Of a stretch of DNA of 64,000 bases, positions 9,173 to 17,684 are shown piece after piece. Origin of the DNA: Candidatus Melainabacteria bacterium. Lineage in GTDB: Bacteria > Cyanobacteriota > Vampirovibrionia > Obscuribacterales > Obscuribacteraceae. The stretch's first letter is position 1. The number at the start of each line of letters is the position of its first letter. Position numbers and translations under genes: made by a program. The stretch covers positions 163,906-227,905 of the forward strand of contig RXJR01000011.1 in assembly GCA_003963305.1 (NCBI GenBank). The letters are read 5' to 3'. The notes beneath the pieces were generated by a model, which was given only the letters and a program-made list of their open reading frames with translations, was not told the origin of the DNA and made no database searches.

Positions 9173-9649
9173 CTAGTGAAGGTTTTTGAAAAGACCTACA
9201 CCCAGGCCGATAGCGCCGCCGATTGCTGCGCCCTTGAAGGCACGGCTGCCTCCTCTGCCGCCTGCCCAGCCTATCCCCAGACCGGCAGCCGTTCCTGTTG
9301 CCACATCGCGTGCGATCGGGTGCCGCTTCAGAGTGCGACTGGAGCGAATCAAGCCAACACCGGCTCCGGTGCCGGCGCCGATTGCTGCACCACGTACGAC
9401 ACCATGCCCGGTCAGTCCACCGACCAGTGCACCGCCGGCGGCACCAACACCGCCTCCGATTGCAGCCGCTTTCACTTTAGGATGTCGCTGCCAATACGTC
9501 GTCTTCTGAGCAACCCTGACTTTCGTGGTACCAGCTTTGTAAGTTGTCGTTGTTGCACCGGCAATCTGCATGGTCCCTAACTGCAACGCGCAAACAAGAG
9601 ATACTGCCGTTGCTGCGTTCTTCGCATATCCATTCAACATCATCTTCAC
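9173..9649 (-). CDS. secreted glycine-zipper protein
   Basis: A 158-residue protein. It has a signal peptide (about 1-32), then a basic linker and an extended Gly/Ala-rich region with repeated GxxxG patterns (AAIGGGVGAAGGALVGG, AAIGAGTGAGVG, AAIGGAIGLGVG). Glycine-zipper segments of this kind pack membrane helices tightly and occur in outer-membrane or envelope-associated proteins of the YMGG/OmpA-linker type. The three zippers alternate with short basic segments (RTLKRHP, QRHPKVK), giving an approximate internal repeat. The likely place is the cell envelope; the exact role is unknown. The gene ends 15 bp from the hairpin repeats. Confidence 0.8.
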   Translation of the reverse strand: MKMMLNGYAKNAATAVSLVCALQLGTMQIAGATTTTYKAGTTKVRVAQKTTYWQRHPKVKAAAIGGGVGAAGGALVGGLTGHGVVRGAAIGAGTGAGVGLIRSSRTLKRHPIARDVATGTAAGLGIGWAGGRGGSRAFKGAAIGGAIGLGVGLFKNLH

Positions 9650-9743
9650 CTCAGCCGATTACTTCTGTCACTCATCAGCGCAAGCCGGAATGACATCAAT
9701 ATACACGCTGACGATCATGCAAACCGAACAGTTCCCGAAATCC

Positions 9744-12700
9744 TCACCTGGTGGGAGTGTAAGTGTCTAATAACTCTTTGCAATAGCTCTGCACCTGCTC
9801 GTATATACTGTGCAATTGCATGTAAAGAGTTGGTGCCAGATCCCAATTTTGTGCGACTGCTGTTTGTTCGAGTTCCTTGCAAAGCACCGCCATATCGGAA
9901 GACCCCATCGATCCACACGATCCTTTCAGCTCATGAGCAGCGGATTTCAACTTGCTCGAATCTTTAGCAGTGACAGCGTCGTATATGCGCGTCAACAAAG
10001 TATCAGTGGATGACGTGAAAACACCGATCAACTCAATGGCACCATCTATACCGCAAGTCTCTTTCAAGGATTCAAAATTCAACAACCCCGGCGGTCGCAC
10101 ATATACACTGGCCGGAGACTCGTTCTTCTGAGCAGGCTGCACGCCTCGCCATGCGGCCGAATCTGTTTTAAACCAGCGCAATAAGACCTCTTTGAGCTTG
10201 GCGGCAGTGACGGGCTTGCTCACATAATCATCCATGCCGGCTGCGATACATTTTTCTCGATCACCTTGCATAGCGTGAGCAGTCATGGCGATAATCGGAA
10301 TGTGTCGCCCGGTCAGAACCTCAGCCTTGCGAATTGCGCCTGTCGCCTCGAATCCATCCATATCGGGCATCTGACAGTCCATCAGGATAAGAGAGTAGGG
10401 CGTATGATTGACGACTTCAACCGCTTCTCGCCCGCTGCCGACAACATGCGCTGAAAATCCAAGTTCTTTGAGCAGCATCATTGCCACTTTCTGATTTACC
10501 GGATTATCCTCGGCAACCAGCACCATACCTGTCTTCTGAAAAACTGTCATTTCGGCTGTCGTGTTCAATCGTGGCGGCATGTACGATGCTAACGATTCTT
10601 TCTCGGCCCTGTCTTCAGCGCTCAGAACGAGAGCGATGCAATCAAAAAGTCGCGACTGCTTGAGCGGCTTGATCAGGTATGCAGAGAAACCAGCTTGCAG
10701 AGCGCCTTCGCCAAGCCTACCTTTATCTTCAGCAGTGCATAGAATCAATTTAGTCTTGCTCAAAATTGGATCTGCCTGCACGGTTTGAGCAAAAGCAAGC
10801 CCAGCCGAATTCGGCATAGTGAGCTCAACAATGGCGAGGTCAAACGGCTTTCCACTCTCAACCGCCGCTCGCATCGACGTCAGCGCATCGTTCAGACCCG
10901 GTACAGTCTCGCAAATCATGCCCCAATTGGCAGTGTAATCTTGAATAATTTTGGCGGTGCCTTCCAACGTTTCGACAAGCAATACGCGCGTATTTTCAAG
11001 ATCGAATTTGCCTCGATCGATGGGCTGCTCCGGAGCCGCTTGAGAGCGCTCCAGCGGCACGGAGAACCAGAAAGTCGAGCCCCTACCTTCAGTGCTGCGC
11101 ACACCGATTCTGCCACCGAGCAATTCCACCAGCAACTTCGCAATTGACAGCCCCAGACCTGTGCCACCATAACGACGCGTAATTGAACCATCAGCCTGAG
11201 TGAAAGGTTGAAACAACCTGTAAACGGCTTCCTGAGGCATGCCAATGCCGGTATCGCGAACCGAAAACTTGACGCGGCAACGTTTCTCGTCCATGGCATC
11301 TAACGTTGCTTCAACAACAACTTCACCGCTTTCAGTAAACTTGATCGCATTGCTCAATAAATTGAGAAGAATTTGACGCAAACGCCCAGGGTCCCCACGC
11401 AACGATGTAGGCACATCCGGGGCGACATAGGTCATCAAGGAGAGTTTCTTCTGTCGCGCTTGACCGGCGATCAACTCCGCCGTACCCTCGACGACGTGTA
11501 AAAGCTCGAAGTCGACAATTTCCAACTCCAACTTGCCTGCTTCGATTTTGGAAAAATCAAGGATATCGTTGATGATATCCAGAAGCGCTCTGGCGGAATC
11601 TTGAATGATGTTCGCCACCTCGACCTGCTCGTCGGTCAGTCTCGTGCGCATCAACATATCGCTCATGCTGATTACACCATTAATCGGTGTACGAATCTCG
11701 TGACTCATATTGGCGAGAAAAACAGATTTAAACCGCGACGCTTCTAAAGCCTGATCGCGAGCCTGTTCCAGCTTAGAGGCAAGCGACTTGAGCTCGCGAT
11801 TGGCGTTGGCCAGCTCAATCACTCTTTTCTCCAGCGCTTCATTCAATCGCTCAATCTGCTCTTGAGCGCGCTTCCGTTGCTGCACACTGCGCAGCAATGA
11901 TCGTACACGAGTGACCAGCTCAGCCGGATGGAATGGCTTGAAGAGATACTCGTCAGCACCAGCCTCCCAGCCCTGCAACATGGCTTCGCGCTGTGTGAGC
12001 GGCGTCAATAGCACAACTGGAATAACAGCACTTTCAGGTCGAGATTTAACTTCGCGACAAAAACTCAAACCGTCTCGTTTCGGCAACATAACTGCAGCCA
12101 GAATCAAGTCAGGATGCCACTCATTAGCAAGAGCAAGCGCTTCTTCTCCGTCAGCAGCAAGCTTGGTCATGCACATTTCATTGAGCAATCCCTGAATGTA
12201 TGTTGCCAACTCCGCATTATTTTCAGCGATTAGCACTCGCGGCAGATGCTTTCCAACTTCAGTCTTATGCGGCTGCGGAGCGACGGTTACAGACTGCATA
12301 ACCGGTGACTCGACCCGAGGCAACAACGCGGCTGGAAGTTCAGTCACGGGCGCGAAGACATCGACAGTAAAAAGACTTCCCTGCCCGGTGCCGCTACGCA
12401 CTGAAACCGTGCCATTCAATAGATCTGCGTACTCTTTAACAAGGGAGAGCCCCAGTCCGACACCTTCAACGTGACGTGATGAGACTTCGTTCAACTGTTT
12501 AAATTCCTGAAACAGCGACTTCAACGTTTCATCAGGAATGCCGACGCCGGTATCGAGAACTGACAACTCGAGCCGATCGTCCTTGTGGCGTAACGAGACT
12601 TTAACCTGCCCGCCGGCCATAGTAAACTTCACCGCATTTGATATCAAATTGGATACTATGCGTTCGTACATATAGCGATCGATCATGACAAACAAATTTG

Positions 12701-13223
12701 CTTGCTGAGGATCATAGGTCAAGGTTATGTTTCTCGAAGCAATGATTGACTGGAAATCTGAAACTACAGCCCCAGTTAAAACTGCAACATCTACCGGCTG
12801 CCGACTGACCTGAATCGAGCCGGATTGCACTACAGAAAAATCCAAGAGCCCGGATACCATTTGCAGCAAACGCACGGAATTGTTGTGGATTGTGCGAAGC
12901 AGAGCACTTTGATCAGCGGTAAGTGCGCCATGATTGCCCATCAGCAACGACTCGAGCGGCGCGAGAATCAAAGTGAGCGGCGTACGCAACTCAGTTGAAA
13001 CATTAGCCAGCAGGGTAGCTCTACGGTCGTTTGCACTCTGCTTAGATTTGTCACCGCCAAGAAAGCCGACTTTTAGCTGCCTGGTTCGCTCCGATTTATC
13101 CCTATTGGAGTCGTTGTTGGACGACTCGCCTTCATCGGACGACTCAGAAGACTCCTTTGACGAGGAGCCCAATCGCCTTAAAACTTTCCAGGAGCTCTTG
13201 AAAAACCCGCTCATTCCGACCAC
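9744..13223 (-). CDS. giant hybrid kinase: HK-REC-HK-REC-REC-HPt, part of it degenerate
   Basis: An 1159-residue soluble phosphorelay protein. Numbering is from GTG at 13221-13223; ATG at 13212-13214, with GGTGG 5 bases upstream, may be the true start. Order: Ser/Asp/Lys-rich head; HisKA 1 (about 65-130) with STELRTPL, so Thr77 replaces the phosphoaccepting His; HATPase 1 (185-290, N and G boxes present); receiver 1 (328-446) with Ala377 in place of the phospho-Asp; coiled coil (448-495); HisKA 2 with SHEIRTPI (His508); HATPase 2 (610-723, all boxes intact); receiver 2 (745-868) with Glu800 in place of Asp; receiver 3 (900-1018) with intact Asp949; HPt with AHELKG (His1097). The working relay is thus His508 to Asp949 to His1097. 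The front half looks like a sensor or scaffold. No transmembrane segment. The output partner is unknown. Confidence 0.92.
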   Translation of the reverse strand: MVGMSGFFKSSWKVLRRLGSSSKESSESSDEGESSNNDSNRDKSERTRQLKVGFLGGDKSKQSANDRRATLLANVSTELRTPLTLILAPLESLLMGNHGALTADQSALLRTIHNNSVRLLQMVSGLLDFSVVQSGSIQVSRQPVDVAVLTGAVVSDFQSIIASRNITLTYDPQQANLFVMIDRYMYERIVSNLISNAVKFTMAGGQVKVSLRHKDDRLELSVLDTGVGIPDETLKSLFQEFKQLNEVSSRHVEGVGLGLSLVKEYADLLNGTVSVRSGTGQGSLFTVDVFAPVTELPAALLPRVESPVMQSVTVAPQPHKTEVGKHLPRVLIAENNAELATYIQGLLNEMCMTKLAADGEEALALANEWHPDLILAAVMLPKRDGLSFCREVKSRPESAVIPVVLLTPLTQREAMLQGWEAGADEYLFKPFHPAELVTRVRSLLRSVQQRKRAQEQIERLNEALEKRVIELANANRELKSLASKLEQARDQALEASRFKSVFLANMSHEIRTPINGVISMSDMLMRTRLTDEQVEVANIIQDSARALLDIINDILDFSKIEAGKLELEIVDFELLHVVEGTAELIAGQARQKKLSLMTYVAPDVPTSLRGDPGRLRQILLNLLSNAIKFTESGEVVVEATLDAMDEKRCRVKFSVRDTGIGMPQEAVYRLFQPFTQADGSITRRYGGTGLGLSIAKLLVELLGGRIGVRSTEGRGSTFWFSVPLERSQAAPEQPIDRGKFDLENTRVLLVETLEGTAKIIQDYTANWGMICETVPGLNDALTSMRAAVESGKPFDLAIVELTMPNSAGLAFAQTVQADPILSKTKLILCTAEDKGRLGEGALQAGFSAYLIKPLKQSRLFDCIALVLSAEDRAEKESLASYMPPRLNTTAEMTVFQKTGMVLVAEDNPVNQKVAMMLLKELGFSAHVVGSGREAVEVVNHTPYSLILMDCQMPDMDGFEATGAIRKAEVLTGRHIPIIAMTAHAMQGDREKCIAAGMDDYVSKPVTAAKLKEVLLRWFKTDSAAWRGVQPAQKNESPASVYVRPPGLLNFESLKETCGIDGAIELIGVFTSSTDTLLTRIYDAVTAKDSSKLKSAAHELKGSCGSMGSSDMAVLCKELEQTAVAQNWDLAPTLYMQLHSIYEQVQSYCKELLDTYTPTR

Positions 13224-13628
13224 CGTTGTTGCGGCTCAATCTATTGAACATCAAACGCTTATTGCCGAGTCACCACCTCTATTATGACTAAACAGTGTGT
13301 TTTGGAACCTAGGAAGGGGGATAAATACCAACACTCAAACCTATAACCCTAATAAAGTTATACAGCAGAGATGACAAAACTAGATGTCGAGAAGGTTTCT
13401 TGAAAGACTTGCATTGCCCTCCATGTTCACCATATCTGATACCGCAAGGACGGATGGGGGATTTAAAAGTCTTAGCCTATTATACTACATTAGCCACAGG
13501 TGAACGTCCAGACCTCGCTCCAAACAGCCGGCATCAGGCTCCAACAGCCAGGTTCAGACGAAGAATTGGAAACGCAGCCAGCCGATCCAAAAACTCTTCA
13601 AGCAACAATAATTTTTGCGAGAATTGAA
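13224..13628. other. 405 bp non-coding region upstream of the hybrid kinase
   Basis: It lies between two minus-strand genes. It contains a TATAAT on the minus strand at 13479-13484, but no convincing -35 box 16-18 bp upstream, so I do not call a promoter. An open frame at 13400-13627 (plus) starts with TTG without a ribosome binding site and looks like chance. No repeat or RNA feature stands out. Confidence 0.5.
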
Positions 13629-15668
13629 TCACAGCGTAGAAAGACGCCCTAGTAGACTCGGTTTAGGCTGGCCAGGCTGGGATGCTGATTCTTCAATTTT
13701 CTGCGCCTTCGATTCCAATTTGGCAACGCGCTTCTGCAATTTGTCTTGTGTAGCAGCCGGAACTCCCGGCGCAAGCTCAAGATATGCTTTGTATTGAGCG
13801 ATTGTTTCACGCATAGTTTTGCTCGTCTGTTCCGACAACTTTTCAATTGTCTGAGCAAGGAACAAATGAGTGTCAGCCACTTTTGGATCCTGATAGGCCG
13901 AGAGCCTGTACTTATCGATTGCGCTCTGCAACTGCCGACTGCGCGCCAGATCATTGGCCAGATTCAAGTTCTGCTTCGCTTCCTCTCGCTCCTTGAAGAT
14001 CAGATCCATGCCACGGTTGGCCCGCTCTGCATTTCCAACAAAACTGGCTGCGCGTTTATATGCAAGCTCAGCGGAGGGAAGATCTTTTATCATCAATGCC
14101 AGATCGGCGATAGCGAATAGTTTCGTCGAATCGTTAGTGGAGTTGATCGCTCTATACATCTGTTCTGTGGCTTCATTGTACTTGCCCTGGGCCATCAAGC
14201 ACTCGGCATAGGCAGGACGTTCTGCGTCAGATTGCGGCAGAGGCATTTTTGCCACACTGACAGGTTGACCGGACAATGCACGCAGTTTGGCATCGACCAG
14301 TCGCAACTGCACACTGGTTGGATTCAGCTTCAAAGCCTTTTGAACAAGAATATTAGCCTTAGCGAGATCATTGCTGGCAAAATATGCACCTGATGCTTCC
14401 TTTTGAGCCTTCAAATAAAGAGCTCTCGTCACCCCCTCAAGAGGTGCTGCAGTACCCGGAGCAGCAGCATCCGCCAGCTCGAAGTTCTTGATTGCATCAT
14501 CAAATTTATCAATACGCAATGAGTCGTTGGCAATTCGAATCAGCAGCTCAGGCTCATTTGGCATGATTTCCAGACCCGAATGCAGTTCTGCAATAGCCAT
14601 CTCCATATCGCCGCGTGATTCGGCAACACCTGCAAGACTCAGATAAGGAGCAGCTTGTTCAGGTTTGATGCGTATTGCCTCTTTGAACTCTTTGATTGCC
14701 GCGTTGGTATTACCCTGAGCTTCATAAACTTTGCCCAGCAGTTGATGCACAGGCGAACTGTTTGGATTCTGATAGAGCGAAATATTCAACTCCGCCACCG
14801 CGGCTTCGAGCCGATTTTGCTTGAAAGCAACTTGCGCCATACCGAAATGCGCAGTCGAATTGCCCGAGTTAATCGAGATTGCTTTCTTGAAACTTTCAGT
14901 AGCTTCACTCAACTTATTCGACAAAACTTGCACGAGTCCAAGTTGCGCATAAGCATTCGAGTAATGCGGATCAAGTTTAATAGCCCCCTGGAAGGCTTGT
15001 GCAGCGCGATCATAGCGCCCTTCTTCTTTGTAGACACGTCCAAGTAAAAAGTGAGCTTCCACTACACGAGGATCAGCGTCAAGAGCCAAGTTACATTCTT
15101 TTCCGGCTTCTTTCAAAATCTGTGTGCGGCTCTTAATGACAGAGTTGTTGGAGGACTGCAATCGATTGAGCAACACCATCGCTTTTCCGCAATGCGCCAC
15201 GGCGTTATTCGGGTCGATCTGAAGTAATTTCTCAAACTGCTCATCTGCGGCATCAAGCTTGAACTGTCGTCCCAGCGCCATTCCAAGACCAGCCAGAGCG
15301 TTAGTCTCTTTGGCATTCGTGTTCAAAATCGAACGATACAAGTCAGCGGCTTCGGAATATTTTCCATCAAGCATTAAATCAGCAGCAGCTGATAAATCGC
15401 GACGGATATTGCTTTTCGCCTCTGGAGAGGCAACCGGCGCAGATGCTTCGGTTTCACCAGCTCCCGTTGGTCTTGCAGCTGCTGGTCGAGTTTCTCCCTG
15501 AGAACCAGTCGCGGACTCCGCAGGCTCAGGACTCTGAGCGAAGGACGAATTTAAAAAGAGGTTGCCCGACAAACAAAGAGAAAGTGCCAGTGTGACAGCG
15601 CCAACGCGATTAAAACTGCTGATAACGCGTTTTCGATGTGTACGGGACGCCTCTGAACACCTGAACAT
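13629..15668 (-). CDS. secreted or membrane-anchored TPR repeat protein
   Basis: The frame opens with GTG at 15687-15689, but ATG at 15666-15668 has GAGAGG at 8 bases and is the better start (679 residues). The N-terminus is basic, then a hydrophobic segment (VGAVTLALSLCLSGNLFLNSSFAQ), so it is exported or anchored. A Pro/Ala/Glu-rich linker leads to about a dozen TPR units, seen as repeated A-x-LG/Y-x8-A...F-x2-A-x2-DP words (for example around FEKLLQIDPNNAVAHCGKA, FQGAIKLDPHYSNAYAQLG, FKEAIRIKPEQAAPYLSLA). The C-terminus is a helical stretch ending in Gln/Pro. TPR scaffolds bind partner proteins; the partner is unknown. Its 3' end is 405 bp from the hybrid kinase gene, so the two are probably separate units. 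Confidence 0.85.
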   Translation of the reverse strand: MFRCSEASRTHRKRVISSFNRVGAVTLALSLCLSGNLFLNSSFAQSPEPAESATGSQGETRPAAARPTGAGETEASAPVASPEAKSNIRRDLSAAADLMLDGKYSEAADLYRSILNTNAKETNALAGLGMALGRQFKLDAADEQFEKLLQIDPNNAVAHCGKAMVLLNRLQSSNNSVIKSRTQILKEAGKECNLALDADPRVVEAHFLLGRVYKEEGRYDRAAQAFQGAIKLDPHYSNAYAQLGLVQVLSNKLSEATESFKKAISINSGNSTAHFGMAQVAFKQNRLEAAVAELNISLYQNPNSSPVHQLLGKVYEAQGNTNAAIKEFKEAIRIKPEQAAPYLSLAGVAESRGDMEMAIAELHSGLEIMPNEPELLIRIANDSLRIDKFDDAIKNFELADAAAPGTAAPLEGVTRALYLKAQKEASGAYFASNDLAKANILVQKALKLNPTSVQLRLVDAKLRALSGQPVSVAKMPLPQSDAERPAYAECLMAQGKYNEATEQMYRAINSTNDSTKLFAIADLALMIKDLPSAELAYKRAASFVGNAERANRGMDLIFKEREEAKQNLNLANDLARSRQLQSAIDKYRLSAYQDPKVADTHLFLAQTIEKLSEQTSKTMRETIAQYKAYLELAPGVPAATQDKLQKRVAKLESKAQKIEESASQPGQPKPSLLGRLSTL

Positions 15669-16115
15669 CTTGTTGCCTCTCACCGACACTGAACATAGTA
15701 ACTGAACATAGTAATGGTAGTCGGATCGACGCCCCTGGGGGGCCTATGTTCCGCCATCCACATTATGAATCTTAAATCATCGGCTCCTGTGGCGCGTTTG
15801 CACAATTGCAAAGGGATCAATTGAATAGGCATCCCTGTCCGTTAAAGATTAACCGTAGGAGTTTCATTAAATGCCGGAAAGCGCCACGGGAAAGGTCAAC
15901 CGGCATTTGTGTAGTGACTACACGAAATGCGCACAAAGGCTACTTAAGATAAGTCATGAGCATTGCTCAAACGCGCTGTGCAACCGCAGCTCCGAAGTCA
16001 ACACGACAACTGCTGTGACCCACAGAATCCGACCGAGCCTCAGGTTCCCACGAGGCGACTGATTCGGAAAGACTGAAGACCCTCCGTAGCCCATCAAAGC
16101 CCAAGGTACATAAAC
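15669..16115. other. intergenic region between the TPR gene and the zinc-ribbon gene
   Basis: It holds a 13 bp tandem duplication (15688-15713) just upstream of the TPR gene start. A 63-codon frame at 15871-16062 (plus) has AGGAG 9 bases before its ATG; its product would be basic with four Cys but looks unlike any family, so I leave it uncalled at about 0.25. Between 16030 and 16075 there is an imperfect hairpin (GCCTC...GAGGC inside CCGA...TCGG) in the leader of the zinc-ribbon gene. Confidence 0.45.
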
Positions 16116-16454
16116 ATGGAAAAATCTACCACCGTCGATAAGCAGTTGACATGCCGTGACTGCCGAAACACGTTCGTGTTCTCCGGAGCCGAACAGGATT
16201 TTTTCAAAGACAAAGGTCTTAGCAACGAACCTAAACGTTGCCCTAACTGTCGATTATTGTCTCGCAGCCAGCGCCCGGGCAGCACAGTCCAACAAACAGC
16301 CGAAGTGCCATGCAGCGGTTGCGGACGAGCCACTCGTGTGCCGTTTCTGCCAAACGGACACAAACCAGTGATATGCAATACCTGTTTTTACTCCCAAAAA
16401 AAGAGTCACTCGCCGACAGATGACGACGGTCACGTCATGTCGGCAGCGAGTTAA
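16116..16454 (+). CDS. double zinc-ribbon protein (zf-trcl plus CxxC-x17-CxxC)
   Basis: A 112-residue protein with two Cys4 zinc sites. The first is CRDC...CPNC (residues about 13-48) within QLTCRDCRNTFVFSGAEQDF and PKRCPNCR, the pattern of the zf-trcl probable zinc-ribbon family. The second is CSGC, exactly 17 residues, then CNTC (about residues 67-91), which is the CxxC-x17-CxxC domain. The two are often found together in cyanobacteria-related and candidate-phylum bacteria. A DNA, RNA or protein binding role is usual for zinc ribbons, but none is shown. AAGG lies 9 bases before the ATG. A strong intrinsic terminator follows, so it is a single-gene unit. Confidence 0.85.
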   Translation: MEKSTTVDKQLTCRDCRNTFVFSGAEQDFFKDKGLSNEPKRCPNCRLLSRSQRPGSTVQQTAEVPCSGCGRATRVPFLPNGHKPVICNTCFYSQKKSHSPTDDDGHVMSAAS

Positions 16455-16540
16455 CGACCAGTAGCAGCCAGCAGGCTGAGGTATTGAGAGGCACGCCAGG
16501 GCGCAAACCCAATAAGCCACGGACTTAACAAGAAAACAGC

Positions 16541-16574
16541 AAAAGCGGCGGTCGCGATTACCGCCGTTTTTTTT
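16541..16574 (+). terminator. intrinsic terminator of the zinc-ribbon gene
   Basis: Stem CGGCGGT (16546-16552) pairs with ACCGCCG (16560-16566) around a 7-base loop, followed by eight T and preceded by four A. This is a textbook Rho-independent terminator, 87 bp after the stop codon. Confidence 0.9.
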
Positions 16575-16649
16575 GCCATGTTATATCCTGTGGGCACCGA
16601 TCGACGGTTACCTACGTCTCTAATCCATCGCCATGTCCGGGAGGATTTA

Positions 16650-17675
16650 ATGCTGCCTGTTCCGAAAGACTATGAACCGATGGAGGCAACTCTCACAAGT
16701 GAACTGCCGAGAGGCGAAGGCTGGCAGTATGAGCCCAAATGGGATGGATTTCGTTGCCTGGCTTTCAAGGAAGGAAAAGATATTCAGCTGCAATCTAAAA
16801 GCGGCCGCGAACTCGGCAGATACTTTCCAGAAATAATCGAATATTTACAGAATCTTGATGCGCCCTGCTTCGTTCTAGACAGTGAAATCGTAGTGCCGTC
16901 AGGAAATGAATTTTCCTTTGATGACCTTCTACAGCGCATTCACCCGGCAGCCAGCCGAATAAAGAAACTGGCCCGGGAGACACCGGCAGTAATGATTGTC
17001 TTCGACATTCTCACAGACGAAAGGAATGAGTCACTGGTGATGGAACCGCTGAGCAGCAGGCGCGTGAACCTGGAAAAATTCGCAGCGAAATATCTGACCG
17101 GCAATTTGAATGTCGTGCTGTCTCCTGCCACCACAAACGCTACCGTCACAGATGATTGGTTGGCAAAGATGGGCAATCGCCTCGATGGCATCGTCGCCAA
17201 AAGACTGGATTTGCCATATCAGTCAGGCAACAGAAAAGGCATGCAAAAAGTCAAAAAACTGCGCACTGCTGACTGTGTGGTTGGCGGCTTCCGCTACGCC
17301 ACAGGCACTAAAAAAGCTATTGGCTCGCTTCTACTTGGTCTGCATGACGAGAAAGGGCTTCTCAATCACGTGGGGTTCAGCTCATCGTTTACCGCGAAGG
17401 AGCGGGTTCAACTGGTAGAAAAGCTCGAACCATTGATCGCAAAGCCAGGTTTTACAGGAGACGCTCCGGGCGGTCCAAGCCGCTGGAGCACAGAACGAAG
17501 CACTGAATGGGAACCGCTCAAAAATACTTTGATTGCTGAGGTGACATACGATCACTTCACCAATGGGCGATTCAGGCACGGTACACGCTTCGTTCGCTGG
17601 AGACCGGACAAAGCGCCTGAACAGTGCACCTACGAGCAGATTCACGGATACAGAGCGCCATCGGTTAAGTCCTGA
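16650..17675 (+). CDS. ATP-dependent DNA ligase, LigC-like
   Basis: The frame is open from 16578, but ATG at 16650 follows GGGAGG at 6 bases and gives MLPVPKDYEPMEATL, the usual start of this family (341 residues). Nucleotidyltransferase motif I is EPKWDGFR, with the adenylated Lys. Motif III is MIVFDIL, motif IV is LDGIVAKRLD and motif V lies near KGMQKVKK. The OB domain follows to the end (TYDHFTNGRFRHGTRFVRWRPDK). It joins nicked DNA using ATP via a ligase-AMP intermediate. Length and order match mycobacterial-type LigC, a stand-alone ligase thought to act in repair with LigD. LigD starts 9 bp downstream, so the two form one operon. Confidence 0.92.
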   Translation: MLPVPKDYEPMEATLTSELPRGEGWQYEPKWDGFRCLAFKEGKDIQLQSKSGRELGRYFPEIIEYLQNLDAPCFVLDSEIVVPSGNEFSFDDLLQRIHPAASRIKKLARETPAVMIVFDILTDERNESLVMEPLSSRRVNLEKFAAKYLTGNLNVVLSPATTNATVTDDWLAKMGNRLDGIVAKRLDLPYQSGNRKGMQKVKKLRTADCVVGGFRYATGTKKAIGSLLLGLHDEKGLLNHVGFSSSFTAKERVQLVEKLEPLIAKPGFTGDAPGGPSRWSTERSTEWEPLKNTLIAEVTYDHFTNGRFRHGTRFVRWRPDKAPEQCTYEQIHGYRAPSVKS

Positions 17676-17684
17676 GGAGACGAC

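Noticed and set aside
15871..16062. 63-codon plus-strand frame with AGGAG before its ATG
   Set aside because: The ribosome binding site is good, but the product has odd composition and no recognisable features. I keep it as a note in the intergenic entry only.
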